Shown: positions 52,039 to 61,746, counted from the stretch's first letter. The stretch is 64,000 bases of DNA from Stutzerimonas kunmingensis (GCF_002929225.1 NZ_PISM01000022.1:744001-808000); one strand, 5' to 3'. A program made the numbers and translations. The notes: generated by a model from the sequence alone, not told the origin.

Positions 52039-53952
52039 ATGAGTGACAAGAGCAAGAACAATCCCGAGGTGCTGGAGAAGGGCGGCATGAGCCGTCGTGG
52101 CTTCCTAGGCGCCAGCGCGGTTACCGGCGCAGCCGTTGCGGCCACCGCCTTCGGTGGCGCAGTGATGAGCCGCGAATCCTGGGCCGCCGCGGTCAAGGAT
52201 GCACAGCAGAACATCCACGTCGCGCCGGGCGAGCTGGATGACTACTACGGCTTCTGGAGCGGCGGTCACCAGGGCGAAGTACGTGTGATGGGTGTGCCGT
52301 CGATGCGTGAGCTGATGCGCATCCCGGTGTTCAACGTCGACTCGGCCACCGGTTGGGGCCTGACCAACGAAAGCCGCGCGATCCTGGGTGACAGTGCCAA
52401 GTTCCTCAACGGCGACTGCCACCACCCGCACATCTCCATGACCGACGGTAAGTACGACGGTAAGTACCTGTTCATCAACGACAAGGCCAACACCCGCGTC
52501 GCCCGTATCCGCCTGGATATCATGAAGTGCGACAAGATCCTCACCGTACCGAACTGCCAGGCGATCCACGGCCTGCGTCTGCAGAAGGTGCCGCACACCA
52601 AGTACGTGTTCGCCAACGCCGAATTCGTCATCCCGCACCCGAACGACGGCAAGGTGTTCGACCTGCAGGATGAGAACAGCTACACCATGTACAACGTGAT
52701 CGACGCCGAAAAGATGGAGATGGCCTTCCAGATCATCGTCGACGGTAACCTTGACAACACCGACGCCGACTACACCGGCCGCTTCACTGCTGCTACCTGC
52801 TACAACTCGGAAAAGGCCTACGACCTCGGCGGAATGATGCGCAACGAGCGCGACTGGGTCGTGGTGTTCGACATCGAAGCTGCTGAAAAAGCAGTCAAGG
52901 CCGGCAAGTTCATCACCCTGGACGACTCCAAGGTGCCGGTGCTCGATGGTCGCAAGAAGGGCGACAAGGACAGCGAATTCACTCGCTACATTCCGGTACC
53001 GAAGAACCCGCACGGCTGCAACACCTCGTCGGATGGCAAGTACTTCATCGCCAACGGCAAGCTGTCGCCGACCGTGTCGATGATCGAGATCGCCAAGCTG
53101 CCCGATCTTTTCGCCGGCAAACTGGCCGATCCGCGTGACACCATCGCCGCTGAAGTGGAACTGGGCCTGGGCCCGCTGCACACCACCTTCGACGGTCGCG
53201 GCAATGCTTACACCACCCTGTTCATCGACAGCCAGGTGGTCAAGTGGAACATGGCTGACGCGGTCCGCGCCTACAAGGGCGAGAAGGTCAACTACATCAA
53301 GCAGAAGCTTGACGTGCACTACCAGCCGGGCCATATCCACGCCTCGCTCTGCGAAACCAGCGAAGCCGATGGCAAGTGGTTGGTCGCGCTGTGCAAGTTC
53401 GGCAAGGACCGCTTCCTGCCGACCGGCCCGTTGCACCCGGAAAATGACCAGTTGATCGATATCTCCGGCGATGAGATGAAGCTGGTGCACGACGGCCCTA
53501 CTTTTGCCGAGCCACACGACTGCGTCATGGCTCGTCGCGACCAGATCAAGACCAAGAAGATCTGGGACCGCAACGACCCGTTCTTCGCTGGTACCGTGGA
53601 CATGGCGAAGAAGGACGGTATCAACCTGGAGACCGACAACAAGGTCATCCGCGACGGCAACAAGGTGCGCGTGTACATGACCTCCATGGCGCCGGCATAC
53701 GGTGTGCAGGAGTTCAACGTCAAGCAGGGCGATGAAGTCACCGTGACCATCACCAACATCGACCAGATCGAAGACGTGTCCCACGGTTTCGTCATGGTCA
53801 ATCACGGTGCGAGCATGGAGATCAGCCCGCAGCAGACCTCTTCCATTACCTTCGTGGCTGACAAGCCGGGACTGCACTGGTACTACTGCAGCTGGTTCTG
53901 CCATGCACTGCACATGGAAATGGTCGGCCGCATGCTGGTCGAGCCCGCGTAA
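52039..53952 (+). CDS. nosZ: Nitrous-oxide reductase, clade I
   Basis: About 637 aa. Reduces N2O to N2 in the periplasm. Tat signal SRRGFLGASAVTGAA marks clade I export. CuZ-site His are in NCQAIHGLRLQKVPHTK, GLGPLHTTFDGRG, YQPGHIHASLCE and AEPHDCVMAR. The CuA site CSWFCHALHMEM is complete near the C-terminus. ATG 52039 is preceded by AAAGGAG. Ends at a strong hairpin before nosD. Confidence 0.98.
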   Translation: MSDKSKNNPEVLEKGGMSRRGFLGASAVTGAAVAATAFGGAVMSRESWAAAVKDAQQNIHVAPGELDDYYGFWSGGHQGEVRVMGVPSMRELMRIPVFNVDSATGWGLTNESRAILGDSAKFLNGDCHHPHISMTDGKYDGKYLFINDKANTRVARIRLDIMKCDKILTVPNCQAIHGLRLQKVPHTKYVFANAEFVIPHPNDGKVFDLQDENSYTMYNVIDAEKMEMAFQIIVDGNLDNTDADYTGRFTAATCYNSEKAYDLGGMMRNERDWVVVFDIEAAEKAVKAGKFITLDDSKVPVLDGRKKGDKDSEFTRYIPVPKNPHGCNTSSDGKYFIANGKLSPTVSMIEIAKLPDLFAGKLADPRDTIAAEVELGLGPLHTTFDGRGNAYTTLFIDSQVVKWNMADAVRAYKGEKVNYIKQKLDVHYQPGHIHASLCETSEADGKWLVALCKFGKDRFLPTGPLHPENDQLIDISGDEMKLVHDGPTFAEPHDCVMARRDQIKTKKIWDRNDPFFAGTVDMAKKDGINLETDNKVIRDGNKVRVYMTSMAPAYGVQEFNVKQGDEVTVTITNIDQIEDVSHGFVMVNHGASMEISPQQTSSITFVADKPGLHWYYCSWFCHALHMEMVGRMLVEPA

Positions 53953-53962
53953 GCTGCTCCAA

Positions 53963-53990
53963 CCATCGCCCGTTTGCGGTCGGGCGATGG
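53963..53990 (+). terminator. Hairpin between nosZ and nosD
   Basis: CCATCGCCCG / CGGGCGATGG form a perfect 10-bp stem with an eight-base loop directly after nosZ. Without a T-run it may attenuate rather than end transcription, raising nosZ message over nosDFY. Confidence 0.75.
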
Positions 53991-54079
53991 TGTCGTGATT
54001 TCGCGAAGGGCTTCGGCATGCAGCCGCGGCCCTTCCGGTAACCGCCGTTCGCCTGCAAGCTGAAGAAGGTCAAAACGCA

Positions 54080-55390
54080 GTGTTCAAAGCTCAGGCTACT
54101 TTCTCGCGGTATTCAGCGGCAGTTTCGCTGCTGCTTTTATTCAGTGGTGTGGCCCAGGCGGCACCGCAAGCGATCACAACCCTGCCGCTGCAGCCCGATG
54201 GTGAGAACCGCTGGCGCTTGCCTGCCGGGGAATATCAGGGGCAGTTCACCATCGAGCAGCCCATGCAGCTGCGTTGCGAGCCGGGTGCAGTCATCCAGTC
54301 GCAAGGCCAGGGCAGCAGCCTGCTCATCAGCGCGCCCGACGTGCTCGTCGAAGGTTGCACGCTGCGCGAGTGGGGCGCCGACCTCACCGCGATGGATTCG
54401 GCAATATTCATCCTGCCTGCTGCGAAGCGTGCGCAGATCAGCAACAACCGCATGCGTGGCCCCGGGTTCGGCGTGTTCGTCGATGGCACCAGCGATGTGC
54501 AGGTGATCGGCAACCAGATCGACGGCGACGCCGGCGTTCGCTCGCAGGACCGTGGCAACGGCATCCATCTGTTTGCCGTGAAAGGTGCTCGGGTGGTCGG
54601 CAATCAGGTGCGCGACGTGCGCGATGGCATCTATATCGACACCTCCAACGGGAATCATCTGGAAGGCAACGTCATCGAGGACGTCCGCTACGGCGTGCAC
54701 TACATGTTCGCCAACGACAACAGCGTGATCGACAACATCACCCGCCGTACCCGCACCGGTTACGCGCTGATGCAGAGCCGCAAGCTGATCGTCACGGGGA
54801 ACCGCTCCGAGCAGGATCAGAACTACGGCATCCTGATGAACTACATCACCTATTCGACCATCACCGGCAACTTCGTCAGCGACGTGCAGCGTGGCGATAC
54901 CGGTGGCGACAGCATGATCAGCGGTGGTGAGGGCAAGGCGCTGTTTATCTACAACTCGCTGTTCAACACCATCGAGAACAACCATTTCGAGAAAAGCTCG
55001 CTGGGTATCCACCTGACCGCCGGCTCGGAAGACAACCGTATCGCCGGCAACGCCTTCGTCGGCAACCAGCAGCAGGTCAAGTACGTCGCCACCCGCACCC
55101 AGGAGTGGTCGGTGGATGGTCGCGGCAACTACTGGAGCGATTACCTGGGCTGGGACCGCAATGACGACGGGCTGGGCGATGTCGCCTACGAACCCAACGA
55201 CAACGTCGACCGCCTGCTCTGGCTGTATCCACAGGTACGTCTGCTGATGAACAGCCCGAGCATCGAAGTGCTGCGCTGGGTGCAGCGGGCCTTCCCGGTG
55301 GTCAAGTCGCCGGGCGTACAGGACAGCCATCCGCTGATGAAGCTGCCCACTGAAAAACTCCTTACTGACAAGCAGGAACCAACGTCATGA
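54080..55390 (+). CDS. nosD: NosD, periplasmic maturation factor
   Basis: About 436 aa. Signal peptide (LLLLFSGVAQA), then a right-handed beta-helix of parallel repeats (RISNNRMRGPGFGVFVDGTS; GNVIEDVRYGVHYMFANDNS; NRIAGNAFVGNQQQ). It helps deliver copper-sulfur components to NosZ with the NosFY transporter. GTG start with AAGG upstream. Overlaps nosF by four bases. Confidence 0.95.
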   Translation: MFKAQATFSRYSAAVSLLLLFSGVAQAAPQAITTLPLQPDGENRWRLPAGEYQGQFTIEQPMQLRCEPGAVIQSQGQGSSLLISAPDVLVEGCTLREWGADLTAMDSAIFILPAAKRAQISNNRMRGPGFGVFVDGTSDVQVIGNQIDGDAGVRSQDRGNGIHLFAVKGARVVGNQVRDVRDGIYIDTSNGNHLEGNVIEDVRYGVHYMFANDNSVIDNITRRTRTGYALMQSRKLIVTGNRSEQDQNYGILMNYITYSTITGNFVSDVQRGDTGGDSMISGGEGKALFIYNSLFNTIENNHFEKSSLGIHLTAGSEDNRIAGNAFVGNQQQVKYVATRTQEWSVDGRGNYWSDYLGWDRNDDGLGDVAYEPNDNVDRLLWLYPQVRLLMNSPSIEVLRWVQRAFPVVKSPGVQDSHPLMKLPTEKLLTDKQEPTS

Positions 55391-56313
55391 ACGCCGTCGA
55401 GATCCAGGGCGTAAGCCAGCGTTACGGCAGCATGACCGTGCTGCACGATCTGAACCTGAACCTCGGTGAAGGCGAAGTGCTGGGGCTGTTCGGCCATAAC
55501 GGTGCGGGCAAGACCACCAGCATGAAGCTGATTCTCGGCCTGCTCGCGCCGAGCGAAGGCCAGGTGAAAGTCCTGGGCCGTGCGCCGAACGATCCGCAGG
55601 TGCGTCGCCAGCTTGGCTACCTGCCGGAGAACGTGACCTTCTATCCGCAGTTGAGCGGCCGCGAAACCCTGCGCCATTTCGCCCGCCTGAAGGGCGCCGC
55701 GCTGAGCCAGGTGGATGAGCTGCTTGAGCAGGTCGGCCTGGCCCATGCCGCCGATCGCCGGGTGAAAACCTATTCCAAGGGCATGCGCCAGCGTCTCGGC
55801 CTGGCCCAGGCGCTGCTTGGCGAACCGAAGCTGCTGCTGCTCGACGAGCCGACCGTGGGCCTCGATCCGATCGCTACCCAGGACCTCTACCTGCTGATCG
55901 ACCGCCTGCGTCAGCGCGGCACCAGCATCATTCTCTGTTCCCACGTGCTGCCGGGCGTCGAGGCGCACATCAACCGCGCGGCGATCCTCGCCAAGGGCCG
56001 CCTGCAGGCCGTCGGTAGCCTGTCGCAACTGCGTGCCGAGGCCGGGCTGCCGGTGCGCATCCGTGCCAGTGGCGTCAGCGAGCGCGACAGCTGGCTGCAG
56101 CGTTGGACCGATGCCGGGCACAGCGCCCGCGGTCTCAGCGAATCGAGTCTGGAAGTGGTTGCGGTCAACGGCCACAAGCTGGTGCTGCTGCGCCAGCTGC
56201 TGGGTGAGAGCGAGCCGGAGGACATCGAGATCCACCAGCCGTCGCTGGAAGACCTCTATCGCTATTACATGGAGCGCGCCGGTGATGTGCGCGCCCAGGA
56301 GGGTCGCGTATGA
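55387..56313 (+). CDS. nosF: NosF, ABC ATPase
   Basis: About 308 aa. Walker A FGHNGAGKTTSMK, signature YSKGMRQRLGLAQ and Walker B LLLLDEPTVGLDP. Powers the NosY transporter needed for CuZ assembly. Overlaps nosD and nosY by four bases on each side. Confidence 0.97.
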   Translation: MNAVEIQGVSQRYGSMTVLHDLNLNLGEGEVLGLFGHNGAGKTTSMKLILGLLAPSEGQVKVLGRAPNDPQVRRQLGYLPENVTFYPQLSGRETLRHFARLKGAALSQVDELLEQVGLAHAADRRVKTYSKGMRQRLGLAQALLGEPKLLLLDEPTVGLDPIATQDLYLLIDRLRQRGTSIILCSHVLPGVEAHINRAAILAKGRLQAVGSLSQLRAEAGLPVRIRASGVSERDSWLQRWTDAGHSARGLSESSLEVVAVNGHKLVLLRQLLGESEPEDIEIHQPSLEDLYRYYMERAGDVRAQEGRV

Positions 56314-57140
56314 ACCAGGTCTGGAACATCGCCCGCAAGGAACTCAGCGACGGCCTGCGCAACCGCTGGCTGCTCGCCATTAGCCTGCTCTTCGCGGTGC
56401 TCGCGGTGGGTATCGCCTGGCTGGGCGCCGCGGCCTCCGGCCAGCTTGGCTTCACCTCGATTCCGGCGACCATAGCCAGCCTGGCCAGTCTGGCCACCTT
56501 CCTCATGCCGCTGATCGCGCTGCTGCTGGCCTATGACGCCATCGTCGGCGAGGACGAGGGCGGCACGCTGATGCTGCTGTTGACCTATCCGTTGGGGCGC
56601 GGGCAGATCCTGCTCGGCAAGTTCGTCGGCCACGGGCTGATCCTCGCCCTTGCGGTGCTGATTGGCTTCGGCTGCGCGGCGCTGGCCATCGCGGTGCTGG
56701 TCGAAGGCGTCGAGCTCGGCATGCTGTTCTGGGCGTTCGGCCGCTTCATGATCTCCTCGACGCTGCTCGGCTGGGTGTTCCTCGCCTTCGCCTACGTGCT
56801 CAGCGGCAAGGTCAATGAGAAGTCCAGCGCCGCCGGGCTGGCGCTCGGGGTGTGGTTTCTCTTCGTGCTGGTGTTCGATCTGGTCCTGCTTGCGCTGCTG
56901 GTGCTCAGCGAAGGCAAGTTCAACCCGGAACTGCTGCCCTGGCTGCTGCTGCTAAACCCCACCGACATCTACCGCCTGATCAACCTGTCCGGCTTCGAAG
57001 GCAGCGGCAGTGCCATGGGTGTGCTGTCGCTGGGCGCCGATCTGCCGGTGCCGGCCTCGGTGCTCTGGCTGTGTCTGCTGGCCTGGATCGGCGTGTCGCT
57101 GCTGCTGGCGTACGGCATCTTTCGCCGGCGCCTGACCTGA
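56310..57140 (+). CDS. nosY: NosY, ABC permease
   Basis: About 276 aa with six predicted helices. Opening NIARKELSDGLRNRWLLAIS and helix 4-5 FLAFAYVLSGKVNEKSSAAG are typical ABC-2 permease features. Partner of NosF and NosD. Four-base overlap with nosF. Confidence 0.96.
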   Translation: MNQVWNIARKELSDGLRNRWLLAISLLFAVLAVGIAWLGAAASGQLGFTSIPATIASLASLATFLMPLIALLLAYDAIVGEDEGGTLMLLLTYPLGRGQILLGKFVGHGLILALAVLIGFGCAALAIAVLVEGVELGMLFWAFGRFMISSTLLGWVFLAFAYVLSGKVNEKSSAAGLALGVWFLFVLVFDLVLLALLVLSEGKFNPELLPWLLLLNPTDIYRLINLSGFEGSGSAMGVLSLGADLPVPASVLWLCLLAWIGVSLLLAYGIFRRRLT

Positions 57141-57169
57141 ATTCCATGAATCGAAAAGGAAATCCCTCT

Positions 57170-57742
57170 ATGAACGCACTGCATCGCATCGGCGCCGGAA
57201 CGCTCCTGGCCATGTTGCTCGCCTTCGGCCTGGCCGGCTGCGGCGAGAAGGAGGAGGTCCAGCAATCGCTCGAGCCGGTGGCCTTCCATGACACCGACGA
57301 GTGTCACGTCTGCGGCATGATCATCAGCGACTTCCCCGGGCCCAAGGGTCAGGCGGTGGAGAAGGGTAGCGTGAAGAAGTTCTGTTCCACGGCCGAGATG
57401 CTCGGTTGGTGGCTGCAGCCGGAGAACCGTCTGCTCGATGCCAGGCTGTATGTACACGATATGGGCCGTAGCGTTTGGGACAAGCCGGATGACAGTCACC
57501 TGATCGACGCAACCAGCGCCTACTATGTGATCGGTACGTCGCTCAAGGGCGCCATGGGTGCGTCGCTGGCAACCTTCGCCGAAGAGCAGGCCGCCATGCG
57601 CCTCGCCGAGGAACACGGTGGCCGGGTATTGCGTTTCGAACAGATCGATCAGGCGCTGCTGCAGGAAGCAGCGAGCATGCAGCACGGCGGCATGCACGAG
57701 CACATGCCCAGCGATGCACACAACGCACACCAGGGGCACTGA
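57170..57742 (+). CDS. nosL: NosL, copper-binding lipoprotein
   Basis: About 190 aa. Lipobox LAGC gives lipid anchoring. The Cu(I) site DECHVCGMIISDFPGPKGQ is intact. The C-terminal tail is rich in Met and His (SMQHGGMHEHMPSD and onward), a likely extra copper site longer than in many NosL. It supplies copper to NosZ via NosD. Confidence 0.95.
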   Translation: MNALHRIGAGTLLAMLLAFGLAGCGEKEEVQQSLEPVAFHDTDECHVCGMIISDFPGPKGQAVEKGSVKKFCSTAEMLGWWLQPENRLLDARLYVHDMGRSVWDKPDDSHLIDATSAYYVIGTSLKGAMGASLATFAEEQAAMRLAEEHGGRVLRFEQIDQALLQEAASMQHGGMHEHMPSDAHNAHQGH

Positions 57743-57793
57743 GGCGTACTCAGTGGCCGCAACCACTCTTCCGACACATTCGAGGTAAGCACA

Positions 57794-57976
57794 ATGATGG
57801 GTATCAGCGTCTGGCAACTTCTGATCATTCTTCTGATCGTCGTCATGCTGTTCGGCACCAAGCGCCTGCGTGGCCTGGGCTCCGACCTGGGCAGCGCGAT
57901 CAGCGGCTTCCGCAAGTCGGTCAGTGATGGCGACAGCGTCACCCAGGCCGAAACGGTCAAGCAGGAAATCAAGTAA
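57794..57976 (+). CDS. tatE: TatE/TatA-like translocase subunit
   Basis: About 60 aa: one TM helix (ISVWQLLIILLIVVMLFGTK) and an amphipathic helix (LRGLGSDLGSAISGFRKSV). Supports Tat export of NosZ. Two ATGs (57794 and 57797) are possible. End of the nos operon, marked by hairpins at 58002-58077. Confidence 0.95.
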   Translation: MMGISVWQLLIILLIVVMLFGTKRLRGLGSDLGSAISGFRKSVSDGDSVTQAETVKQEIK

Positions 57977-58001
57977 GCAAAGCGTCCACTTCGCTCGGCC
58001 A

Positions 58002-58077
58002 GCCTCCCCTAACACGCCGCTTGCGCGCTGCCGGGGAGGCGCATGCCCGCCGCCGTTGAGAGCCGCCCAAGCGGCTC
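58002..58077 (+). terminator. Tandem hairpins after tatE
   Basis: GCCTCCCC / GGGGAGGC (58002-58040) encloses a 23-base GC-rich loop, followed by GAGCCGC-CCAA-GCGGCTC (58060-58077), a perfect 7-bp stem tetraloop. No T-run. Likely the end of the nos transcript. Confidence 0.6.
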
Positions 58078-58174
58078 CAATGCTCGATAATTGTGGCCGT
58101 TTCGCACCGCAACGGTGCGTCTGCAGGCGGTCTCCGGGCGCCGACCGTCACTTTCCCGCCGCCTCCGCGAAAAT

Positions 58175-58188
58175 CTGATCGCAATCAA
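58175..58188. promoter_or_regulatory. Near-consensus FNR/DNR box before nnrS
   Basis: CTGAT-CGCA-ATCAA differs from consensus at one base. It lies 117 bases before the nnrS start, inside the 329-base gap after tatE, which otherwise holds no gene. Confidence 0.75.
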
Positions 58189-58305
58189 GTCTGTTGATGG
58201 CGCCTACCCTGTAGAAAGTAATCCTGGCTCCTGTAAACGGGAGCGATCATTCGTCCGGCGCGCGTTCGTTGTGCTGTCGGACATAGAAAGTCTGGAGGCC
58301 CTTCC

Positions 58306-59496
58306 GTGCAAGTTATCGATCGGCGAAAAGCCCTGAGTGTTCCGCCTATCTGGCGGCTCGCCTTTCGCCCCTTCTTTCTCGCCGGCAGCCTGTTCGCGCT
58401 GCTGGCGATTCCGCTCTGGGTCGCCGCGTGGACCGGGCTCTGGCCGGGCTTTCAGCCCACCGGTGGCTGGCTGGCCTGGCACCGTCACGAAATGCTGTTC
58501 GGTTTCGCCATGGCAATCGTCGCCGGCTTTCTGCTCACCGCGGTGCAGACCTGGACCGGCCAGACGGCGCCGTCCGGCAATCGCCTGATGGGGTTGGCGA
58601 TGCTCTGGCTGGCCGCGCGCCTGGGCTGGCTGTTCGGCCTGCCGGCCGCTTGGCTGGCTCCGCTCGACCTGCTGTTCCTGCTGGCGCTGGTCTGGATGAT
58701 GGCGCGGATGCTCTGGGCCGTACGGCAGAAGCGTAACTACCCGATCGTGGTGGTACTGACGCTGATGTTCGGTGCGGACGTGCTGATCCTGGTCGGCCTG
58801 CTGCAGGACAACGATGCGCTGCAGCGCCAGGGCGTGCTCGCCGGGCTGTGGCTGGTCGCGGCGCTGATGGCGCTGATCGGCGGCCGGGTGATTCCGTTCT
58901 TCACTCAGCGCGGCCTGGGCAAGGTCGAGGCGGTCAAGCCCTGGGTCTGGCTGGATGTCGCCCTGCTGGTGGGCACCGGGATCGTCGCGCTGCTGCACGC
59001 CTTCGGCGTCGCCCTGCAGCCGCATCCGCTGCTGGGCCTGCTGTTCGTCGCCATCGGCGTCGGCCATCTGCTGCGCCTGGCGCGCTGGTACGACCACGGT
59101 ATCTGGAAGGTCGGCCTGCTCTGGTCGCTGCACCTGGCGATGCTCTGGCTGGTGGTCGCGGCATTCGGCCTGGCGCTCTGGCATTTCGGTCTGCTGGCGC
59201 AGTCCAGCCCTTCGCTGCATGCGCTGAGCGTCGGCTCCATGGGCGGATTGATCCTGGCGATGATTGCCCGCGTGACCCTCGGCCACACCGGCCGGCCGCT
59301 GCAGTTGCCGGCGGGCATCATTGGCGCCTTCGTGCTGTTCAATCTGGGCACGGCCGCGCGGGTATTCCTCTCCGTCATCTGGCCGGTCGGCGGTCTGTGG
59401 CTAGCGGCGGCCTGCTGGGCGGCGGCCTTCGCCCTGTATGTCTGGCGCTACGCGCCGATGCTGGTCGCACCACGGGTCGACGGCCATCCGGGCTGA
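58306..59496 (+). CDS. nnrS: NnrS, heme/copper membrane protein
   Basis: About 396 aa with about twelve helices. Conserved start PIWRLAFRPFFLAGSLFALL and WHRHEMLFGFAMAIVAGFLL; GGRVIPFFTQRGL and MIARVTLGHTGRPL follow, with His ligands for heme. It relieves nitrosative stress under NO-producing conditions. GTG start with CTGGAGG upstream. Confidence 0.96.
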   Translation: MQVIDRRKALSVPPIWRLAFRPFFLAGSLFALLAIPLWVAAWTGLWPGFQPTGGWLAWHRHEMLFGFAMAIVAGFLLTAVQTWTGQTAPSGNRLMGLAMLWLAARLGWLFGLPAAWLAPLDLLFLLALVWMMARMLWAVRQKRNYPIVVVLTLMFGADVLILVGLLQDNDALQRQGVLAGLWLVAALMALIGGRVIPFFTQRGLGKVEAVKPWVWLDVALLVGTGIVALLHAFGVALQPHPLLGLLFVAIGVGHLLRLARWYDHGIWKVGLLWSLHLAMLWLVVAAFGLALWHFGLLAQSSPSLHALSVGSMGGLILAMIARVTLGHTGRPLQLPAGIIGAFVLFNLGTAARVFLSVIWPVGGLWLAAACWAAAFALYVWRYAPMLVAPRVDGHPG

Positions 59497-59613
59497 GCAC
59501 CGAATCGTTTCACCGGGGCAGGTGCCCGTCGCGCCTGCTCGTCAATACCAAGCCTTAGAACCGCTGCCGCGAGGCGGCTTGTGACTCGGCGTGCGCCGAG
59601 CTCGGAGATGATG

Positions 59614-60357
59614 ATGAAAAGCGAGTTTCAGGATCGTCTGGCTGTCGTCACCGGCGCCAGTTCCGGAATCGGTCTGGCGTTGTGCGCGGCCTTGCTGCAG
59701 CGCGGTGCTCGGGTGCTGGCGATGTCACGCAGCATCGGCGGTCTCGAACCGCTGCTGGAAACCCACGCCGACCAGCTGCAGTGGCTGAGCGGCGATGTCA
59801 CCTCGGCTGAAGATCTGGCCCAGCTGGCGCGCCGTGCCGCGCAGATGGGACCGGTGCACTACCTGGTGCCCAACGCCGGTATCGCCGAGCTGGCCGATGG
59901 CCTGGACATGGCCGCCTTCGATCGGCAGTGGGCGGTCAATGGCGCCGGTGCGCTGAACACCTTCGCTGCGTTGCGCACCGAGCTGGCCAAGCCGGCCTCG
60001 GTGGTCTTTGTCGGCACCTTCCTGATCCGCTCGACTTTCCCCGGGCTGGCGGCCTACATCGCCAGCAAGGCGGCGTTGGCGGCGCAGGCGCGCACGCTGG
60101 CGGTGGAGTTCGCGCCGCTGGATGTACGCATCAACATGGTTTCGCCCGGCCCGACCGCCACCGCCATCTGGGGCTCGCTGGGGCTCAACGACGATCAGCT
60201 CGAAGCGGTCGCCGAGGGCGTCACCAAGCGTCTGTTGCCGGGGCATTTCCTCGAGTCGGCGGCGGTGGCCAACGTCATCCTGTTCCAGCTGTCCCAGGGC
60301 GCGCGCGGCGTGTTCGGTCAGGACTGGGTGGTGGACAACGGTTACACCATCAGCTGA
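59614..60357 (+). CDS. SDR family oxidoreductase
   Basis: About 247 aa SDR: VVTGASSGIGLALCAALLQR and YIASKAALAAQARTLA with Tyr and Lys. The Ser position is filled by Thr (VFVGTFLIRS). Three ATGs in a row (59608, 59611, 59614) with GGAG at 59604 favour the last. It follows nnrS and precedes the CZB chemoreceptor by ten bases; no link to denitrification is known. Confidence 0.85.
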   Translation: MKSEFQDRLAVVTGASSGIGLALCAALLQRGARVLAMSRSIGGLEPLLETHADQLQWLSGDVTSAEDLAQLARRAAQMGPVHYLVPNAGIAELADGLDMAAFDRQWAVNGAGALNTFAALRTELAKPASVVFVGTFLIRSTFPGLAAYIASKAALAAQARTLAVEFAPLDVRINMVSPGPTATAIWGSLGLNDDQLEAVAEGVTKRLLPGHFLESAAVANVILFQLSQGARGVFGQDWVVDNGYTIS

Positions 60358-60367
60358 GGTGTAGCTC

Positions 60368-61477
60368 ATGTGGTTCAAGTGGAAGCACAGCGCGACACGC
60401 CTGGAGCGGGAGCTTAATGCGCTGCAGGCCAGTCACGCCGAACAGGCGGCGCGCGTCGCTGCGTTGGAGCAGCAGCTGCAGGCGGCAGAGGCTGCCAGCC
60501 AGCAGCGCCAGCGACAGCTCGACTATTACCGGGGTGTGTCGGAAAGGCTGATTCGCTTCAGCACCTCCGTGGCCCATCTCGGCGAGTCGTTCGAGTTCCT
60601 CACCGGGCAGTTGGGCGATAACAAGGCCCGTGCCGGCGAGGTCGCCGCCGCGGCGCTGAGCAACCAGAAGCATTTCGGCGAGCTGCAGGGCAAGGCCGCC
60701 GAGATGGAGGACGGCCTCGGCCTGGCCTCGCGCAAGGTCGATACCCTTGCCGAGCGCTCGCAGGAGATCAACGGCATCGTCGATCTCATCAGCGGCATCG
60801 CCAGCCAGACCAATCTGCTGGCGCTGAATGCCGCGATCGAGGCGGCGCGTGCCGGCGAGGCCGGGCGTGGTTTCGCGGTTGTCGCCGGGGAGATTCGCAG
60901 CCTGGCGGAAAAGACCGCGCTGGCGACCGATGACATCGTGCGCAAGATTGGCGAAGTGCAGGCCGAAATCCGCAATGTGCATGACTACATCCAGCTGCAG
61001 GGCAGCCACGCCAAGGGCTTCAGTCGAACCACCGAGGTGGCGGTCGAGGCGATGCGTACGCTCTACCAGCTGGCCGGGGCGATGCGTGCCAGCAGCGCCG
61101 CGTCTTCCTTCCGTGCCGGCATCGAGCTGGCCAATCTCGACGAGCTGTCACTGAAGTTCGTGGTGTACAACCACCTGCTGAGCGACCAGGCACAGCCGAT
61201 TCCGCAGCTGCCGAGCGAGCGCGACTGTCGTTTCGGCCGCTGGTATTACGGCGAAGGCAACCGCGACATCCAGGCGCTGGACTGCTTCCGGCAGATCGAG
61301 CGGCCCCACACGGCGGTGCATGCCCAAGGGCAGGCGGCGCTGGATGCATTTGCTCAGGACGCCCTGGAAACCGCGCTGCGCCACCTTGGCCAGATGGAGG
61401 ACGCCAACCTGGAGGTGATGCGTATCGTCACCGCCGTGGTCGATCAGTACGAGAAAGGGGCGAGTCGCGCGGCCTGA
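60368..61477 (+). CDS. Soluble chemoreceptor with C-terminal CZB zinc domain
   Basis: About 369 aa without membrane helix. N-terminal coiled coil (LEQQLQAAEAASQQRQRQLD), then the MCP signalling tip (DLISGIASQTNLLALNAAIE; AGEAGRGFAVVAGEIRSLAE). The C-terminal CZB domain has its zinc ligands His in VVYNHLL, Cys in RDCRFGRWYYGEG, and two His in HTAVHAQ. CZB receptors sense zinc loss and oxidants such as hypochlorite in other bacteria. Position next to nnrS and ccoN suggests a redox taxis role. Confidence 0.9.
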   Translation: MWFKWKHSATRLERELNALQASHAEQAARVAALEQQLQAAEAASQQRQRQLDYYRGVSERLIRFSTSVAHLGESFEFLTGQLGDNKARAGEVAAAALSNQKHFGELQGKAAEMEDGLGLASRKVDTLAERSQEINGIVDLISGIASQTNLLALNAAIEAARAGEAGRGFAVVAGEIRSLAEKTALATDDIVRKIGEVQAEIRNVHDYIQLQGSHAKGFSRTTEVAVEAMRTLYQLAGAMRASSAASSFRAGIELANLDELSLKFVVYNHLLSDQAQPIPQLPSERDCRFGRWYYGEGNRDIQALDCFRQIERPHTAVHAQGQAALDAFAQDALETALRHLGQMEDANLEVMRIVTAVVDQYEKGASRAA

Positions 61478-61524
61478 TGGTACAGACGCCCGCGTTTTCG
61501 CTCGTGATGTCGTTGGTGCAAAAA

Positions 61525-61545
61525 TATTGCGCTTATCGAGCAATA
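61525..61545. promoter_or_regulatory. Inverted repeat upstream of ccoN
   Basis: TATTGC-N9-GCAATA is a perfect repeat with six-base arms in the AT-rich leader of the ccoN gene. It does not match the FNR box; regulator unknown. Confidence 0.45.
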
Positions 61546-61746
61546 CTATTCGTTAGATAACATTTAAAGCGCCGCAGACAATGCGCACGCATTCCGTCTG
61601 CGCGGCAATTCGCCGCGCTCGATATGAACCGGTCCCAGGAGGAGCGGCGAGCGGATGCGGCGTGCCGGTCCGTCGACCATTGCCAGCGCTGCGCTGGCAG
61701 ATCTCGATGTTCGTTCCCTGGCGCCCGCGTCGGCCGCCGGGCGAGC

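Noticed and set aside
52105..53913. 602-codon open frame antisense to nosZ
   Set aside because: High-GC third-position bias makes long antisense frames; the translation has no recognisable family, while nosZ is fully conserved.
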